From assembly GCA_009760855.2 (NCBI GenBank), contig WPIO01000035.1:472501-536500 (forward strand): a DNA stretch of 64,000 nt, given 5' to 3'. The position numbers and the translations under genes were made by a program. Shown piece after piece: positions 10,959 to 20,617 of the stretch (positions are counted from its first letter, which is position 1; every line of letters starts with the position of its first letter). The stretch is from Cristatella mucedo (taxonomy: Eukaryota > Bryozoa > Phylactolaemata > Cristatellidae). The notes beneath the pieces are model-generated. The model worked only from the letters and a program-made list of their open reading frames with translations. It did no database searches and was not told the origin of the DNA.

Positions 10959-11396
10959 CTATATATCATATACAAGTTTATTGATTTTAGCAATGTATGA
11001 CTTAAGTACTTTTCTAGATTTTCCAAGATAATCCACGGCAGCACTAATAGCATATACTACTCCAGTATTTCCAGCAGCAAGTTCACGAATCCACAGTTCT
11101 ATCTTATCAAATACTTCGGAATCACTCTTTACAACCAATGGAATTACTTGAATGCCTTTTCCAACTCTTTCTTTGGGTCTTACATAGCCTACAACTCTTT
11201 GTTCTTTAATGCTTCTTCTTTTCTTTTTATTTAATTCTAGAAAAATATTAGAAAGATTTCCTTCCACAGTATTTTCACTAAGATTTTGTACAATTTGTTT
11301 AATACGTTGGGATATTTTTCCAGTTCCTTTAACTCCAATAATATCAAGTAAATCTTTCTTGCGATCAATCGTTGAATTAAATACTTTTTTAGTTCA
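10959..11396 (-). pseudogene. Unknown basic protein upstream of the penton-like gene
   Basis: Begins near ATG 11396 with an early shift, then is open from 11267 to 10959. The mid part is strongly basic (LNKKKRRSIKEQR); the C-terminal half is helical with IELWIRELAAGNTG. It ends 3 bp before the start of the next gene, so the two are tightly packed on one strand. Neither family nor function is recognised. A nucleic-acid-binding core protein would fit the composition, but that is a guess. Confidence 0.35.
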
Positions 11397-11401
11397 TATT
11401 T

Positions 11402-12039
11402 TTATTTATCATCAATTTTTCTATAATAATCTTGAGTATATTCTAAAACATCATTGGCTGTTCGTTCTAGTTCTTTTTCAGTATTATAAATCTTTTCCTG
11501 ATTAAGTTTTTGTCCTAACTCATTTAGTTTTAAGTCTTTATTTTCACAATCAATCTCATCTATTATTCTTGTTACACAATTTGGCACATAACCTTCTTTG
11601 TTTTTAATTATTTCAAGTAGATTAGCTTTATCAAAATCTTGTATTCTTTCTTCTGACTTTTTTGGATTGCCAGTAGTTGGATTAATACCTAACTCATCAG
11701 CTAGTGGTTTCTGAACATTATTAATAGCCTCTCGCACCTCTGTATTAGGCGCATGTGTCTTTGCTTGATTTGCTATTGAAATTGCTTTTTTAAACTTGCC
11801 TGCCTTAATAGCTTTTTCTGCTTTTTATTCAAGTACTCAAAATATCAGGTGCGACCTTATACTCCAAAGCTTTATGCAATTGGTTATTACTCTCCATTTG
11901 TATCGCAAGTTTTGGTCTAACTCTTTCAAGTTTTTCAATAACAATATTTCCTGAGTTGTCAGTTGATCTCTCTAGTTCTTGCTGATCTAATCGATGCTCA
12001 GCCGCATCTCTTGCTGATATCTCTCCTTCTAATCTTTGC
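11402..12039 (-). pseudogene. Unknown helical protein
   Basis: Starts at ATG 12039 (MQRLEGEISARDAAEH) preceded by AAAAAGAA. It is open to 11829, then after a break open again to 11402. It is mostly charged helix. A central stretch, AIKAGKFKKAISIANQA, has the look of a tetratricopeptide-type helix pair, but only one unit is visible. The C-terminus carries NEKIYNTEKELERT-like charged heptads. Unassigned; it follows the ATPase on the same strand. Confidence 0.35.
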
Positions 12040-12109
12040 ATTTCTTTTTATTTTACATCTTCTTATTTCTATTCATTTATTATTATTATTATATTTAATC
12101 TTGTATTTC

Positions 12110-12250
12110 TCTCTATTTCTTCTGATCGTTTTGTAGAATATTCGCATCTCTTAAATCTTGTAGATTTTGTAGTTTAGATTCATAATCAATTGCTTCTTGA
12201 GCACTTCCTTTGTAATGTTTCTTGCTTGAGTTAATTTCTCCATTAATCAT
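12110..12250 (-). CDS. Small charged ORF after the ATPase
   Basis: Begins MINGEINSSKKHYKG at ATG 12250, about 20 bp after the probable ATPase stop, and runs about 45 codons to QNDQKK and a stop. Highly polar helix; no family recognised. It could be a displaced C-terminus of a neighbouring gene. Confidence 0.3.
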
Positions 12251-12269
12251 TTTACTATATCTATTAAGA

Positions 12270-12935
12270 ATTAAAAATAGTAATTAATTGCTTTCCTGTT
12301 GAATCGACAGACCAAAATCTACCTTCTGATTAAGTTTTAGTTAAGTCTATTACATAATATCCAAAACGATTTCCTGTACAAGAGTTAACCCAATCTCTAA
12401 ACTGTTTCTTATCAATATCTCCAGTGTATGCATCACGAATATACTCAATATCAGTTGCGTTTTGGTTAAATATTACTATTAGATTTACATTGTTTCTTAT
12501 TTCTCTCCTTGGAATGTTTGTAAATCCTTGTGCAAGGTAAAATATATTTAATTCTGTATGTCTTCCTCATGTGAAATAGTCTAATATTTTAGTTTGATCT
12601 TCTGTCATTAAATCATCGAGTACAACTACATTTTTACAATTCTTATATGAATCTACTTCAGCCATATCATCGATACCATTAATACAAGAATATGAATTAT
12701 TATCTTTTTTCATTGACATGAGTCCATGATTGAACTTTTAATCTAAACTTGAAGCAATAATAGTACAAGTATCATAGTTTAACATTCCATAGAATATCCA
12801 ATTCATAATCAACTGAGATTTACCGGAACCACTTGAACCAAGTACTAGTGCTCTAATTGGCACGCTTGGTAATGGTTATTTATGACCAGTATCAACATCT
12901 TGTCCAAAATTAAACGCCCTTACTCGAAGAGTCAT
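12270..12935 (-). pseudogene. A32/FtsK-HerA-like genome-packaging ATPase, frameshifted
   Basis: ATP-driven motor that packages DNA into capsids. From the start at ATG 12935 (MTLRVRAFNFGQDVDTG), the P-loop reads VLGSSGSGKSQLI at about residue 30. Walker B is KNVVVLDDLM and is followed by TEDQTKILDYFT. A later motif, LAQGFTNIPRREIRNNVNLI, has the Gln/Asn and Arg expected of the sensor region of this clade. All motifs are present in the right order and the length (about 220 codons) fits. At least two shifts or stops (after the P-loop region and near the end) disable it. Promoter TATAGGAA-ATG faces the divergent zinc-ribbon gene 34 bp away. Confidence 0.85.
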
Positions 12936-12969
12936 TTCCTATACTAAAAAAGTTTTTATATTTATATAA
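12936..12969. promoter_or_regulatory. Divergent promoter region between ATPase and zinc-ribbon gene
   Basis: Only 34 bp separate the two starts. Leftwards the ATPase has TATAGGAA next to its ATG; rightwards the zinc-ribbon gene has TTATATAA next to ATGGAA. Both fit the element's start-proximal TATA motif. Promoter role is inferred. Confidence 0.5.
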
Positions 12970-13185
12970 ATGGAAATTTACTGTTTGAAATGTAAAAAAC
13001 CGACAGACAGTATTCATGAGGAGTATATTGAAGTAGATAGCACAAAAGGACCTAGAGGAATGATTAAAGCAATTTGTGTAATTTGCGAGCATAAAAAGTC
13101 AAAGTTTATTAAACTTAAAAGAGAAGGAGATAGTGTTTTGCGTCATGATAAAAAGTTAGGTGCGAGTGTAGTAAGCGGAGTTTGA
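12970..13185 (+). CDS. DUF5679-like zinc-ribbon protein (71 aa)
   Basis: Intact. It has C-x2-C pairs at YCLKCKK (residues 4-9) and CVICEHK (about 36-42) around a Lys/Gly-rich hairpin (STKGPRGM), then SKFIKLKREG. This two-pair layout with a following basic segment is like the small viral zinc ribbons grouped as DUF5679. I recall such genes next to proteases in Maverick-like viruses; this is a moderate-confidence match from memory. It lies 34 bp from the ATPase start and directly upstream of the protease. Role unknown; a structural zinc-binding core protein is possible. Confidence 0.6.
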   Translation: MEIYCLKCKKPTDSIHEEYIEVDSTKGPRGMIKAICVICEHKKSKFIKLKREGDSVLRHDKKLGASVVSGV

Positions 13186-13189
13186 GTCA

Positions 13190-13639
13190 TAGAAAGAAAT
13201 ATGGTGCGAGTATTAAAAAAGAACAAATACTTTCTGAACTAAGAAAGACTATCAATAGTTTAAAAAAGATTAAAAAAGCACTCCACTAACTGATTTAGAA
13301 ATAAATGATTATGTAAAATAATTAAATATAACAAAACTTTCGTGGTGTATTTGCAAGAGATGAACTAAAATCTATAAAACCAAAAGAGAGAATGAGTGTC
13401 TTATTCGTAATACTGGTAAATCAGACCTAGCAATCTATCACTGTGTAGCACTTAAAAAAGTAGGAGATTTATTTGGTGCCCCACCAATGCCAGAAGTAAT
13501 TGATTATTTTGGTGTAATACCAATTTTTCAAACTTTTCAACTACAAGATTATAAACAAACTGATTGTGGAATGAGGTGTCTAATTTTCTTAAAACTGTTG
13601 GAATTGATTGATTTTGGTATACAGTTATGGAATTATTAA
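13190..13639 (+). pseudogene. Adenain-like (Ulp1-type) cysteine protease, frameshifted
   Basis: Matures capsid proteins in Mavericks. The N-terminal part is a basic helix (KKYGASIKKEQI). The conserved segment FRGVFARDELKSI follows, then after a shift near 13390 comes the catalytic region. The His is in AIYHCVALKKVGDLF, followed by a PPMPEVIDYFG segment where family members have an acidic residue, and the nucleophile is in QTDCGMRCLIFL. It ends at TAA 13639. The usual Trp after the catalytic His is replaced by Cys. At least two frameshifts lie between the start and the His. The start is uncertain. Motif order and position beside the ATPase make the identity firm. Confidence 0.8.
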
Positions 13640-13672
13640 TTTAAATTAAACAAAAATGTTCCACTATATAGA

Positions 13673-14164
13673 ATGGAAAATCAAGAAAAGAAATTCGTTG
13701 TACTTGAAAATTCTGCTGTTATTATTCCAAAAGGAAAACCAGCACACATCCATGTTGAAGAAAAGTTTGATTTCAAAAGACTCAAAACCTTATCTAAATG
13801 CATGGATCTATATCACACAAGAAATGCTTCCTTATCTTCAAATATTGTAGAGCGATCAAGTGAACAACTTGACTTTAAGGGATATGACTTATCTAACAGA
13901 TCAACAATTGGAGTTAAATTTGATTTTGGTAGCAAACCAAGTATTCTTTTTGATGAGAAGAATAAACAACTAAAATTAAGTATTCCTGCAGATGTCATTC
14001 AATAACTAAGAAATGACTCTTACATAACTGGAATTATTGATTGAAGCTATATCTCAAAAGAGTATTACAATTCCGAACCCAGATTAAACATTAGACTTAA
14101 AGTAGATCAAGTTAAAGTTTATAATTTTGTAAAGAGATTTACTTTTAATCCAGCAGACTTTTAA
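13673..14164 (+). pseudogene. Unknown viral protein, two in-frame stops
   Basis: Starts at ATG 13673 on a CTATATAGA-ATGG motif (MENQEKKFVVLENSAV). It is open for 110 codons to a TAA at about 14005. The same frame then continues, with one more stop (TGA), for about 50 codons to 14164, ending FTFNPADF. So the gene was probably about 163 codons and has picked up two nonsense changes without a shift. Beta-rich in the first third, with a Lys/Asp-rich middle. Family not recognised; tandem with the protease. Confidence 0.45.
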
Positions 14165-14223
14165 AATAAAAAGACAAGTAAAATAAATAAATAAGATAAA
14201 AATATTTGTGCAGTGTAAAATTG

Positions 14224-14992
14224 TTAGATCCTTTTTCGAGTTATATCAAGCATTCTATCAACAATTCCACGAGCATAATTTTTCATCTTATTTAGACTTG
14301 CAGGATTACTTACTTCATTTTTTTTTAAATTTGTAGCAAATGAATCTTTTAAAGCTCCACCAATTCCTAATCCGAGTTTTGCTTTTGCGGCCATAACTGC
14401 TGCAACTATTTTTGCATCTTCTCTAACGTAAGCAGGTTGTCTTGGATCAAGTGCAATACGTGCAGCAGACTCAGCTAGTACTAAATCGGATAAGTTTCGT
14501 ATTTCTGTTCTTTGTGGTTCAGGCATGCTTCCTACTTCAGTATACTTATGATCATGGATAAGTGCTTTATTATCTAAGTCATTAATTCCAGTATATCCTT
14601 GTTCCACCCGTTCTTTGAATCTAGTGCTGGGCCTGCATAAGAATATCTACCAGTGTTATTAAATTTACCACCGAGAACTTCTTCAGATTTTACTCCTGAT
14701 GGAAGACGCATATGCATTTCACGACCTCCAGTAAGTTTGCTTATAAAGTCTACTAATCCTGATCCGTGTTTTCTGTTTGCTTTCAACTGCTTAAGACTGA
14801 GATTTAATTGCATGCCAATTCCTTTTGATTTGCATTTTTCAATTCTAGCAAGTTGTGTTTTTGTTACAAAGATAGAAGTAGTTCCAGATAAGTCTAATAA
14901 TGTTTTAGTCTGATTGAAATTGGTTCTTTTGACTTAGAAATAAGATTTTGTTGATGATTAGATAGAGTGACCTTTGCTTCTTGACATTCCAT
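14224..14992 (-). pseudogene. Minor capsid protein with PLA2-like motif, broken
   Basis: Starts at ATG 14992 on TATAGA-ATGG. A frameshift after about 32 codons leads into a basic segment (TQLARIEKCKSKGIG, LKQLKANRKHGSGLVDF), of the kind seen in DNA-condensing or membrane-active minor capsid proteins. Next, GRYSYAGPALDS and, after another shift at about 14600, NDLDNKALIHDHKYTE give the YxGPG-like and HDxxY signature of parvovirus-type phospholipase A2, which helps virions leave endosomes. The Gly-Pro-Gly loop reads GPA here. The C-terminal helix is Ala/Lys-rich. PLA2 domains are known in adintovirus-like elements. Enzymatic activity is unlikely in this copy. Confidence 0.6.
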
Positions 14993-15047
14993 TCTATAGT
15001 AAATTGAATTTTTATTTAAAGACAGAGAAAACTATTATATACGAAAA

Positions 15048-15607
15048 ATGTCACAACATGAAGTTACTACTTTCAGAAATCGAGTCATTGAGCTTTTACA
15101 ATACTGCCCATTCTCTGGAAAGTTTTGTGGAAAATTAATAGAGGAGGAAAGACAAAAACCGGAGACATTGCAGGAAGTATTGGAAGTGATGGATATAGCA
15201 TTATAAAGTATTGGTGGAAAGCAATATAAAGCCCATAAATTAGCATGGATTATCATGCATGAACAAATGCCAATCTTTCAAATAGATCATAAAAATGGAA
15301 TTAAGTCAGATAATTGCATTACTAATCTAAGAATTGCATCACATTCAGAAAACCAAAGAAATAAAAGAAAGAGAGAGGATAATAAGAGTGGATTTATAGG
15401 AGTCAGTTTTAATAAGAAAAAAATAAGTATGAAGCATAAATAAAAATAGATAATAATAAATATAATTTAGGATACTTTGATTTTGCAGAAGACGCTGCTG
15501 TGAAAAGAGATATGGCAGCAATACGTCTTCATTTAGAATTTGCAAGACTAAATTTCACATATACATTGACAAAAGATGACAAATCAGTTAGACACACAGA
15601 CTATTAA
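15048..15607 (+). pseudogene. HNH endonuclease with AP2-like DNA-binding domain, frameshifted
   Basis: Starts at ATG 15048 after TATATACGAAAA, 55 bp from the divergent minor capsid gene. The N-terminal 50 codons are followed by a shift into a GDIAGSIGSDGYSIIK strand. The HNH core reads HKLAWIIMHEQ, then QIDHKNGIKSDN and ITNLRIASHSENQRN, with His, Asn and His where the family needs them. The tail FIGVSFNKKK, then YNLGYFDFAEDAAVKRDMA, fits an AP2/ERF-like beta domain. This is the layout of phage and algal-virus homing endonucleases. Three or so shifts break it. The stop overlaps the stop of the convergent gene at 15604. Likely a parasite gene inside the virus. Confidence 0.72.
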
Positions 15608-16026
15608 TTCTTGCAACGCCTTTTAAACTCATCTCTTAATTTAATCATATTATTATATATTTCTTCTTGTGATTTTCTTTGTGCAAAAAGATTTGATAAT
15701 AACATGGCACTTTCAGGTTTATAGTCACAAGATTTCTCACCACCAACTGTACTACTTTCTACTTTCTTTATATCTCTCTTTAATTCATCCGAATAACTTA
15801 CACCTAATTCTTCAACAAGTTTCCTACCACTCTTCAAATAATCCAATCGATTTTTCATTTCTGCATTTTGTACTTTGTCTGACAAATCAATATCCACACC
15901 TCTATCAAGTAATTCTATCATGTTTTTTATATCTGTAATAGCGTTTCTTAGCCTTTCACTTTTTAAACTCAGTGCACTCATTCTTTCTGCGTGTGTATTC
16001 ATCATAAGAGACTTAGCTGTATACAT
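15604..16026 (-). CDS. Unknown helical protein, intact (140 aa)
   Basis: One of the longest uninterrupted genes of the element. Almost all helix: MNTHAERMSALSLKSERL, KNMIELLDRGVDIDLSD, then a Gly-containing turn (SSTVGGEKSCDY) and a C-terminal helix ending in KRRCKN. It follows the membrane-protein gene by 12 bp on the same strand and overlaps the HNH gene's stop tail to tail. No family recognised. Confidence 0.5.
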   Translation of the reverse strand: MYTAKSLMMNTHAERMSALSLKSERLRNAITDIKNMIELLDRGVDIDLSDKVQNAEMKNRLDYLKSGRKLVEELGVSYSDELKRDIKKVESSTVGGEKSCDYKPESAMLLSNLFAQRKSQEEIYNNMIKLRDEFKRRCKN

Positions 16027-16037
16027 TGTTTGATCTA

Positions 16038-16697
16038 CTATTTTTTAACTAATCCTGCTACTGAGACAGTTATGCTAACTGCAAGACCAATAGTACCTAT
16101 GATATTTGCTATGCTTGCTATAATAGCTGGAATTGCGGGAAGTAATCTTCCAGATCTCAATTCAAGGAAATTTTTCTTCCATGCTAGTGGATCTTGTTGT
16201 GCTGCATCCCAAGATTCTTCTCCAAATGTCTCAGAGAAAAACTTACTAGGATTCAAATACCAACCAGAGTTAGATTTTTCTGCTTCAAGTAGTTTCTCAT
16301 TTATATAATAACCAATCTCTAATGATGCAACCATTTTCGACAGTCCTTTTTTATCTGCCATTGTTTTCCAGAATACCTGACCATACTTACCTGATGCAAT
16401 GTCATCAACAATTTCTTTTATAAATAATCCTAAGTCTACAACTCCTGTTATTCCAGATAGAAATCCTCCAAGTGCTTTTGTGGCAGTACCAATAACTTTA
16501 AATGACTAAAAATTTTGGAACAATAGTTGCTATTTTGTTTGATACTTGTAAACTAAGTTTCATAGCAATCTTAGGGCAGTTTTTATAATTGCTTTTGATC
16601 CAACTTCTGCTGCAGTTGTTGTACCTGATATTACTTCTTTTGTTGTATTTAAACCTGATTTTATTTCATCACCAAGAAATCCTCCTTTTTTCTTCAT
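16038..16697 (-). pseudogene. Membrane-associated viral protein with C-terminal hydrophobic segment
   Basis: Start at ATG 16697 (MKKKGGFLGDEIKSG), 11 bp from a divergent fibre gene. It is readable through two frameshifts (about 16570 and 16510) and open from 16361 to 16038. The middle is amphipathic (LGGFLSGITGVVDLGLF, then EIVDDIASG). The last 35 residues are strongly hydrophobic (LLPAIPAIIASIANIIG, then GLAVSITVSVAGLV) with a KK end, typical of a tail anchor. About 220 residues in total. Family not recognised; virion membrane or entry-related roles would be guesses. Confidence 0.45.
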
Positions 16698-16708
16698 ATA
16701 TATAAGAA
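16698..16708. promoter_or_regulatory. 11-bp bidirectional TATA promoter
   Basis: ATATATAAGAA is all that lies between two divergent ATGs (16697 leftwards, 16709 rightwards). It contains TATATA readable in both directions, the second case in the element after 4880-4889. Function inferred from recurrence. Confidence 0.55.
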
Positions 16709-17644
16709 ATGGAAAATGTTTCTAGAATGAATGGTTCTGTTTCCGACGTCCTTGATGCAAATGTAAACAGAATTATAAATCTTGCATATCCAGAAAACGA
16801 TGGTGATGCAATAAGATTAGATTATGCTCTAAGTTCAAACTTTGGAAACAATGTAGCAAACAATGTTTCAGGAGAAATGGCTTCTGTTGGTAATTTATCA
16901 AACTTATTTCCAAAGAATAGTGCAAAACTTGTATCTCAACTAAATTGTATAAACGCTCTTGGTATAACTGGAAATTCTGCTGATGGAACTACTTACAGAG
17001 ATTCTAGGCCTTACAAAGTAATAAACTATGGTCTGCTAAAAACTATGACAAGTTTTCAATGGAAACTCAAATAGTACTCTTGACTTGGGATTAAACAGAA
17101 TTACTTCTTTGAAAGATTCAGTTATTATAATAAAGCAAACAGTTGATTCTTACAAACAAAACTGTTACTTTAGATATTCAAGATTTACTAGTTTTCCAAG
17201 TTTTATCTCGTTAAATGCTTTATGATTAAATATTAAATGGAAGTGGAACAGAAATTTCCATACTAAGAACAACGCCTGCTGACCTACCAATGCTGGATCA
17301 AACTGGAAATAGAATAGGTTATGAAACACCATTGAAAACTTTTATTCCTGGTTCAGTAAATAACTTTGGTATAATATCTAGCGTACTATGGTCTACTAAT
17401 AAATACTACTGGAACATTCTTAGATTTAACCAGTGATAATACTTATGGTGTATCTGGTACTTTTGTTTTAGTAATGTAAAGCGCCTAGAGAGAGATTGAG
17501 TTCTCTGAGGGCGCTTTATCAAGTGCATTATTATTATTATTATTATTATTATTAAATATTGATGGATCATGCAGTTATGTTATTAACAATTTCACTGTTG
17601 CAAATAATGTAACCTACTTTGATTTTCTTATTAGTATAGTATAG
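16709..17644 (+). pseudogene. Fibre-like virion protein, copy 2, with LINE tail insertion
   Basis: Open from ATG 16709 to 17074, then continued through shifts to a stop at 17644. The N-terminus (MENVSRMNGSVSDVLDANVN) leads into one repeat of the fibre shaft motif (INLAYPENDGDAIRLDYA). The C-terminal part is Ser/Thr/Asn-rich with a possible head domain. A 5'-truncated LINE tail (17477-17556) interrupts it. The stop lies 2 bp before the next fibre gene's ATG, so that gene's TATA motif overlaps the end of this one. Confidence 0.55.
17477..17556 (+). mobile_element. LINE 3' tail fragment (about 80 bp) inside fibre gene
   Basis: Begins GTAAAGCGCCTAGAGAGAG, carries the nested hairpin (GCGCC/GGCGC around AGAGA/TCTCT) and ends in (ATT)n. 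This is the same 3' end as the longer LINE copies at 17881-18680 and 55378-56215. A severely 5'-truncated retrotransposition. Confidence 0.85.
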
Positions 17645-17646
17645 AA

Positions 17647-18644
17647 ATGTTTCTTGGCTATCGTAGGAAAGGGGCTAACTCAAAAAATTGCATTCAAAAG
17701 AGTGGTGATATAATGAATGGTTCTTTAAATATGAATCAAAATTTAATTAAAACAAACCTTGGAGATCCTGTTGATTCCGGAGATGCTGTAAACAGAAAGT
17801 ATACAGATACAAACTTTGTTACAAAGGTATCAAGTGGAACAACTGCTGATGGAAATATAGATATGAACAATCATAGACTATTTTCAGCTTCATAACATTG
17901 CTAAAATTCGGGCTTGTTTAGATAAGGTTACCACATCCAAGTTGGTCCATGCATTCGTGACATCCCGTCTCGACTTCTGCAACTCACTGCTTACTGGCCT
18001 ACCAGCATGTGCGATCAGGCGATTGCAGCTGGTGCAAAACTCCGCAGCTAGGCTTGTCTGTCGTGAGCGTCGCAGTTGCCACATTACTCCACTTCTCGCC
18101 GATCTGCACTGGCTACCAGTCAAGCAACGGATTGACTTCAAGGTTTTGTCGCTCACTTTTAGGTCCCTTCATTCTATGGCTCCAGCCTATCTCTCAGATA
18201 TACTACCCCATCAGGCCAAGCATCGTACCACCTGCTTTTCGGAATCCAACAGTCTAGAAATACCTCGTACAAACCTTAAATCCTTTGGAGACCGTGCATT
18301 TAGTTCGTATGCTCCCAAAGCCTGGAACTCCCTCCCGACCTGCGTCAGAACATCCCATGACCTGACCACATTTAAAAGAAACTTAAAAACACACCTATTT
18401 AGGACAGCATTTGGTGGGTCCCTGTGATTCGTCCTTGATGTGCTTATGCGTGCTGACACTGTGCATGCTGCCACTAACCACATTTGCATGCTGACCCTGT
18501 GCATGCCACCCCTAACATGTTATTCATTTTGTTTGTTTTTCAAGCATGATTTTACTTACCATTCAATTGCATTTCACTTTGCAGCAAATGTAAAGCGCCT
18601 AGAAAGAGATTAAGTTCTCTGAGGGTGCTTTATCAAGTGCATTA

Positions 18645-18679
<35 letters not shown>

Positions 18680-19190
18680 GACTGATAGATCTTGCAAATC
18701 CTATCAATGCAAGTGATGCTGCTACTAAAGGCTATGCAGACACAAAACTATCAAAAACTGGTGGTGTTGTTAATGGTCAAATAGTTGTACAAGGTCTAGT
18801 TGTTGTTAACAATGGTGCTACATCACCATATGATGTTATTAATAAGAAATATGCTGATGATAACTTTTTTAATTTAGGAGGAGGAACCGTTAATGGAAAT
18901 TTAGATATGGGTAATTTTTCAATTATTATAAAAAATTATCCAGTCAATCCTAATGATGGAGTAAATCTTAATTATTTAAATAAAGTAAGTGATGGAAATG
19001 TTGCTGTTGTAAGTATTCAAGGAAAAATTGATCGTTCTTTAACTACAAATGTATATGGTAGAACCTTTGGCGCACAATGGGTTACTTCTGGTTTAGATAA
19101 TATTGTAATTCCAAGAGGATTGTTTGTAATTGGAGCAGAATACGATATACAAAATGGTGTAAAAAAAAGTTCTTATGCCTTTGCTATCTA
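17647..19190 (+). pseudogene. Fibre-like virion protein, copy 3, split by a LINE
   Basis: ATG 17647 sits on TATAGTATAGAA-ATG. The left part (17647-17880) has a NMNQNLIKTNLGDPVDSG repeat. The frame resumes after the LINE at about 18681 and runs to a TAA at 19190. It contains RLIDLANPINASDAATKGYA, YDVINKKYADDNF and NPNDGVNLNYL repeats, then a conserved-looking C-terminal domain with VYGRTFGAQWVTSG. Apart from the insertion this copy is open, so the insertion may have been among the first lesions. The repeats are typical of trimeric shaft proteins. Confidence 0.65.
17881..18680 (+). mobile_element. CR1/L2-like LINE 3' end inserted in fibre gene
   Basis: A 5'-truncated copy. From 17942 an open frame of 161 codons encodes the C-terminal part of a non-LTR reverse transcriptase ([49 protein letters not shown]). 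The 3' UTR and the hairpin tail follow, then (ATT)n. ATAGACT at 17873-17879 repeats at 18677-18683 as a target duplication within the viral codons. The LINE reading frame is better preserved than most viral genes, so it is younger than the virus. Confidence 0.9.
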
Positions 19191-19207
19191 AAACAAAAAA
19201 TAAAATA

Positions 19208-19386
19208 CTATCTGATTTAACAGCCTCTTTTTGATAGCGACAGAAGAGTCTTTACGACTATCACCACCGCTTGCAGTGGAGATAAAGGATCGCCCGCCGC
19301 AGGATTTGAACGCACGACTTCGGAACCGAGGTTGTGAAAAGCAACCGCCTTACCTAGTGAGCCATTACGGCTCACAATCTACACTA
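19208..19386 (-). mobile_element. tRNA-derived SINE (family B) inside the viral element
   Basis: Read leftwards, it has a tRNA-like head with an A box (TGGCTCACTAGGTAAGG) and B box (GTTCAAATCC). The body contains GGGCGATCCTTTATCTCC and the tail ends AGAGGCTGTTAAATCAG, which matches the copies at 31592, 54597, 57688 and 61450. ACTAT flanks both ends as a likely short target duplication. It removes or displaces the start of the following fibre gene. Confidence 0.8.
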
Positions 19387-20225
19387 TTACCACAACAAGG
19401 ACAGCTTTCTGGTGGTTATGAGTTAGACGCTAATAATAAAATAGTACCAAGCTCAGCTTTCATATCAGGAACAGATTTGTTTGATCGACAAATAATGTTA
19501 ACTGTTTATATAGCACTAAGATAGTGCTTAACAGAAAATCTTTAGATATGAATGGTACTCTAGATCTTGATTTAAATAGAATAACAAATCATGGAAACAC
19601 AATAGACCCATTAGAAGCTGTTGGAAAATTATTTGTTGACACTAACTATTTAAGAAAAGATTCTGACCAATTTATAATAGGAGACTTATCTGCTAGCTCA
19701 AAAAATATGTTAAAGTACTAACCCCAATTAATGGAAACGAGGTTGCAACAAAAGAATATCTTGATCGAAAAGTAGAAGCTTACTCTACTATTACTGGAAG
19801 CTTAACTGCAGATAGAATTATAACATATATTCCTATTAACTGCTTTATAGGATTTTCTATTGAAGACTTTTATCTAAAAAAAAACACCTATTTCACAAAT
19901 GTGATAGTTTAACTGTTAATGGGGTAAATAACCTTTCTATCAATGGGTCTAATAATGGTTTAGCAAGATTATCAGATATAAATATACATACACTAAATTG
20001 TACAAAAATAATAATAAAAATAGCAGACATTGATAATATACCAAATAGTTGGCGCTCTATTGATGAAAATGCTAAATACTGTGTTGGTCAAAAAACAAAT
20101 GAACAAAATGAACAAATGGTGTTAATATGAGTGGAAGATTAATATCTTATGATGTTGTAACAGTACCAATTACAATACTTATAGATGAAAATGGTATAAC
20201 TGTAAGAAACTATTATTATATATTG
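19387..20225 (+). pseudogene. Fibre-like virion protein, copy 4, 5' end lost
   Basis: Coding fragments in several frames after the SINE: GGYELDANNKIVPSSAF, then NRITNHGNTIDPLEAVGK and NGNEVATKEYLDRKV, which match the shaft repeat of the other fibre genes. A C-terminal part has TVPITILIDENGITV. No promoter motif or start survives, and the SINE occupies the expected 5' end. The last coding trace fades near 20225. Confidence 0.5.
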
Positions 20226-20305
20226 CAAACTTTCAGCCATAAAATCTGTTGGTAAACTACAAGTCTTTCCTAAATCTATTTCTTTCATTATTTGTTTTGT
20301 TGTCT

Positions 20306-20602
20306 CTATTTTTTAGAGTATGCTTCTGATTTAAGACTATTTATTTTTTCTACTTTTAAATCTTTTAGAAATTCTGAGAAAATGGATCCATCTCTAACTT
20401 TAGTGAATACACATGAAATCTCTGGATCAGAATGATGAATTCTTAAAGCTTTGTATTCTAAAACTAATTGTAATGCTTTTAAAAGTGTATACCTAATATC
20501 TTCAATTCGACCCATGGGAAACGAACAAATCTTAAAATTAGAATATTGTTGGCCTTGTACTTCAGTTAGGCAGTCTTTACTTCTTGTTTCTACTGAAACC
20601 AT
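20306..20602 (-). CDS. Unknown small protein, intact (98 aa)
   Basis: Starts at ATG 20602 directly after TTATATAGAA. Mixed alpha/beta; contains SFPMGRIEDIRYTLL, a helix LQLVLEYKALR and ISCVFTKVRDGSIF. Uninterrupted. It lies about 15 bp after the gene at 20618-21163 on the same strand. Family not recognised. Confidence 0.5.
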   Translation of the reverse strand: MVSVETRSKDCLTEVQGQQYSNFKICSFPMGRIEDIRYTLLKALQLVLEYKALRIHHSDPEISCVFTKVRDGSIFSEFLKDLKVEKINSLKSEAYSKK

Positions 20603-20617
20603 TTCTATATAAATAAA

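Noticed and set aside
19290-19380. tRNA gene candidate within the viral element
   Set aside because: A and B boxes are there, but the sequence continues into the body and tail of a SINE family found four more times in the window.
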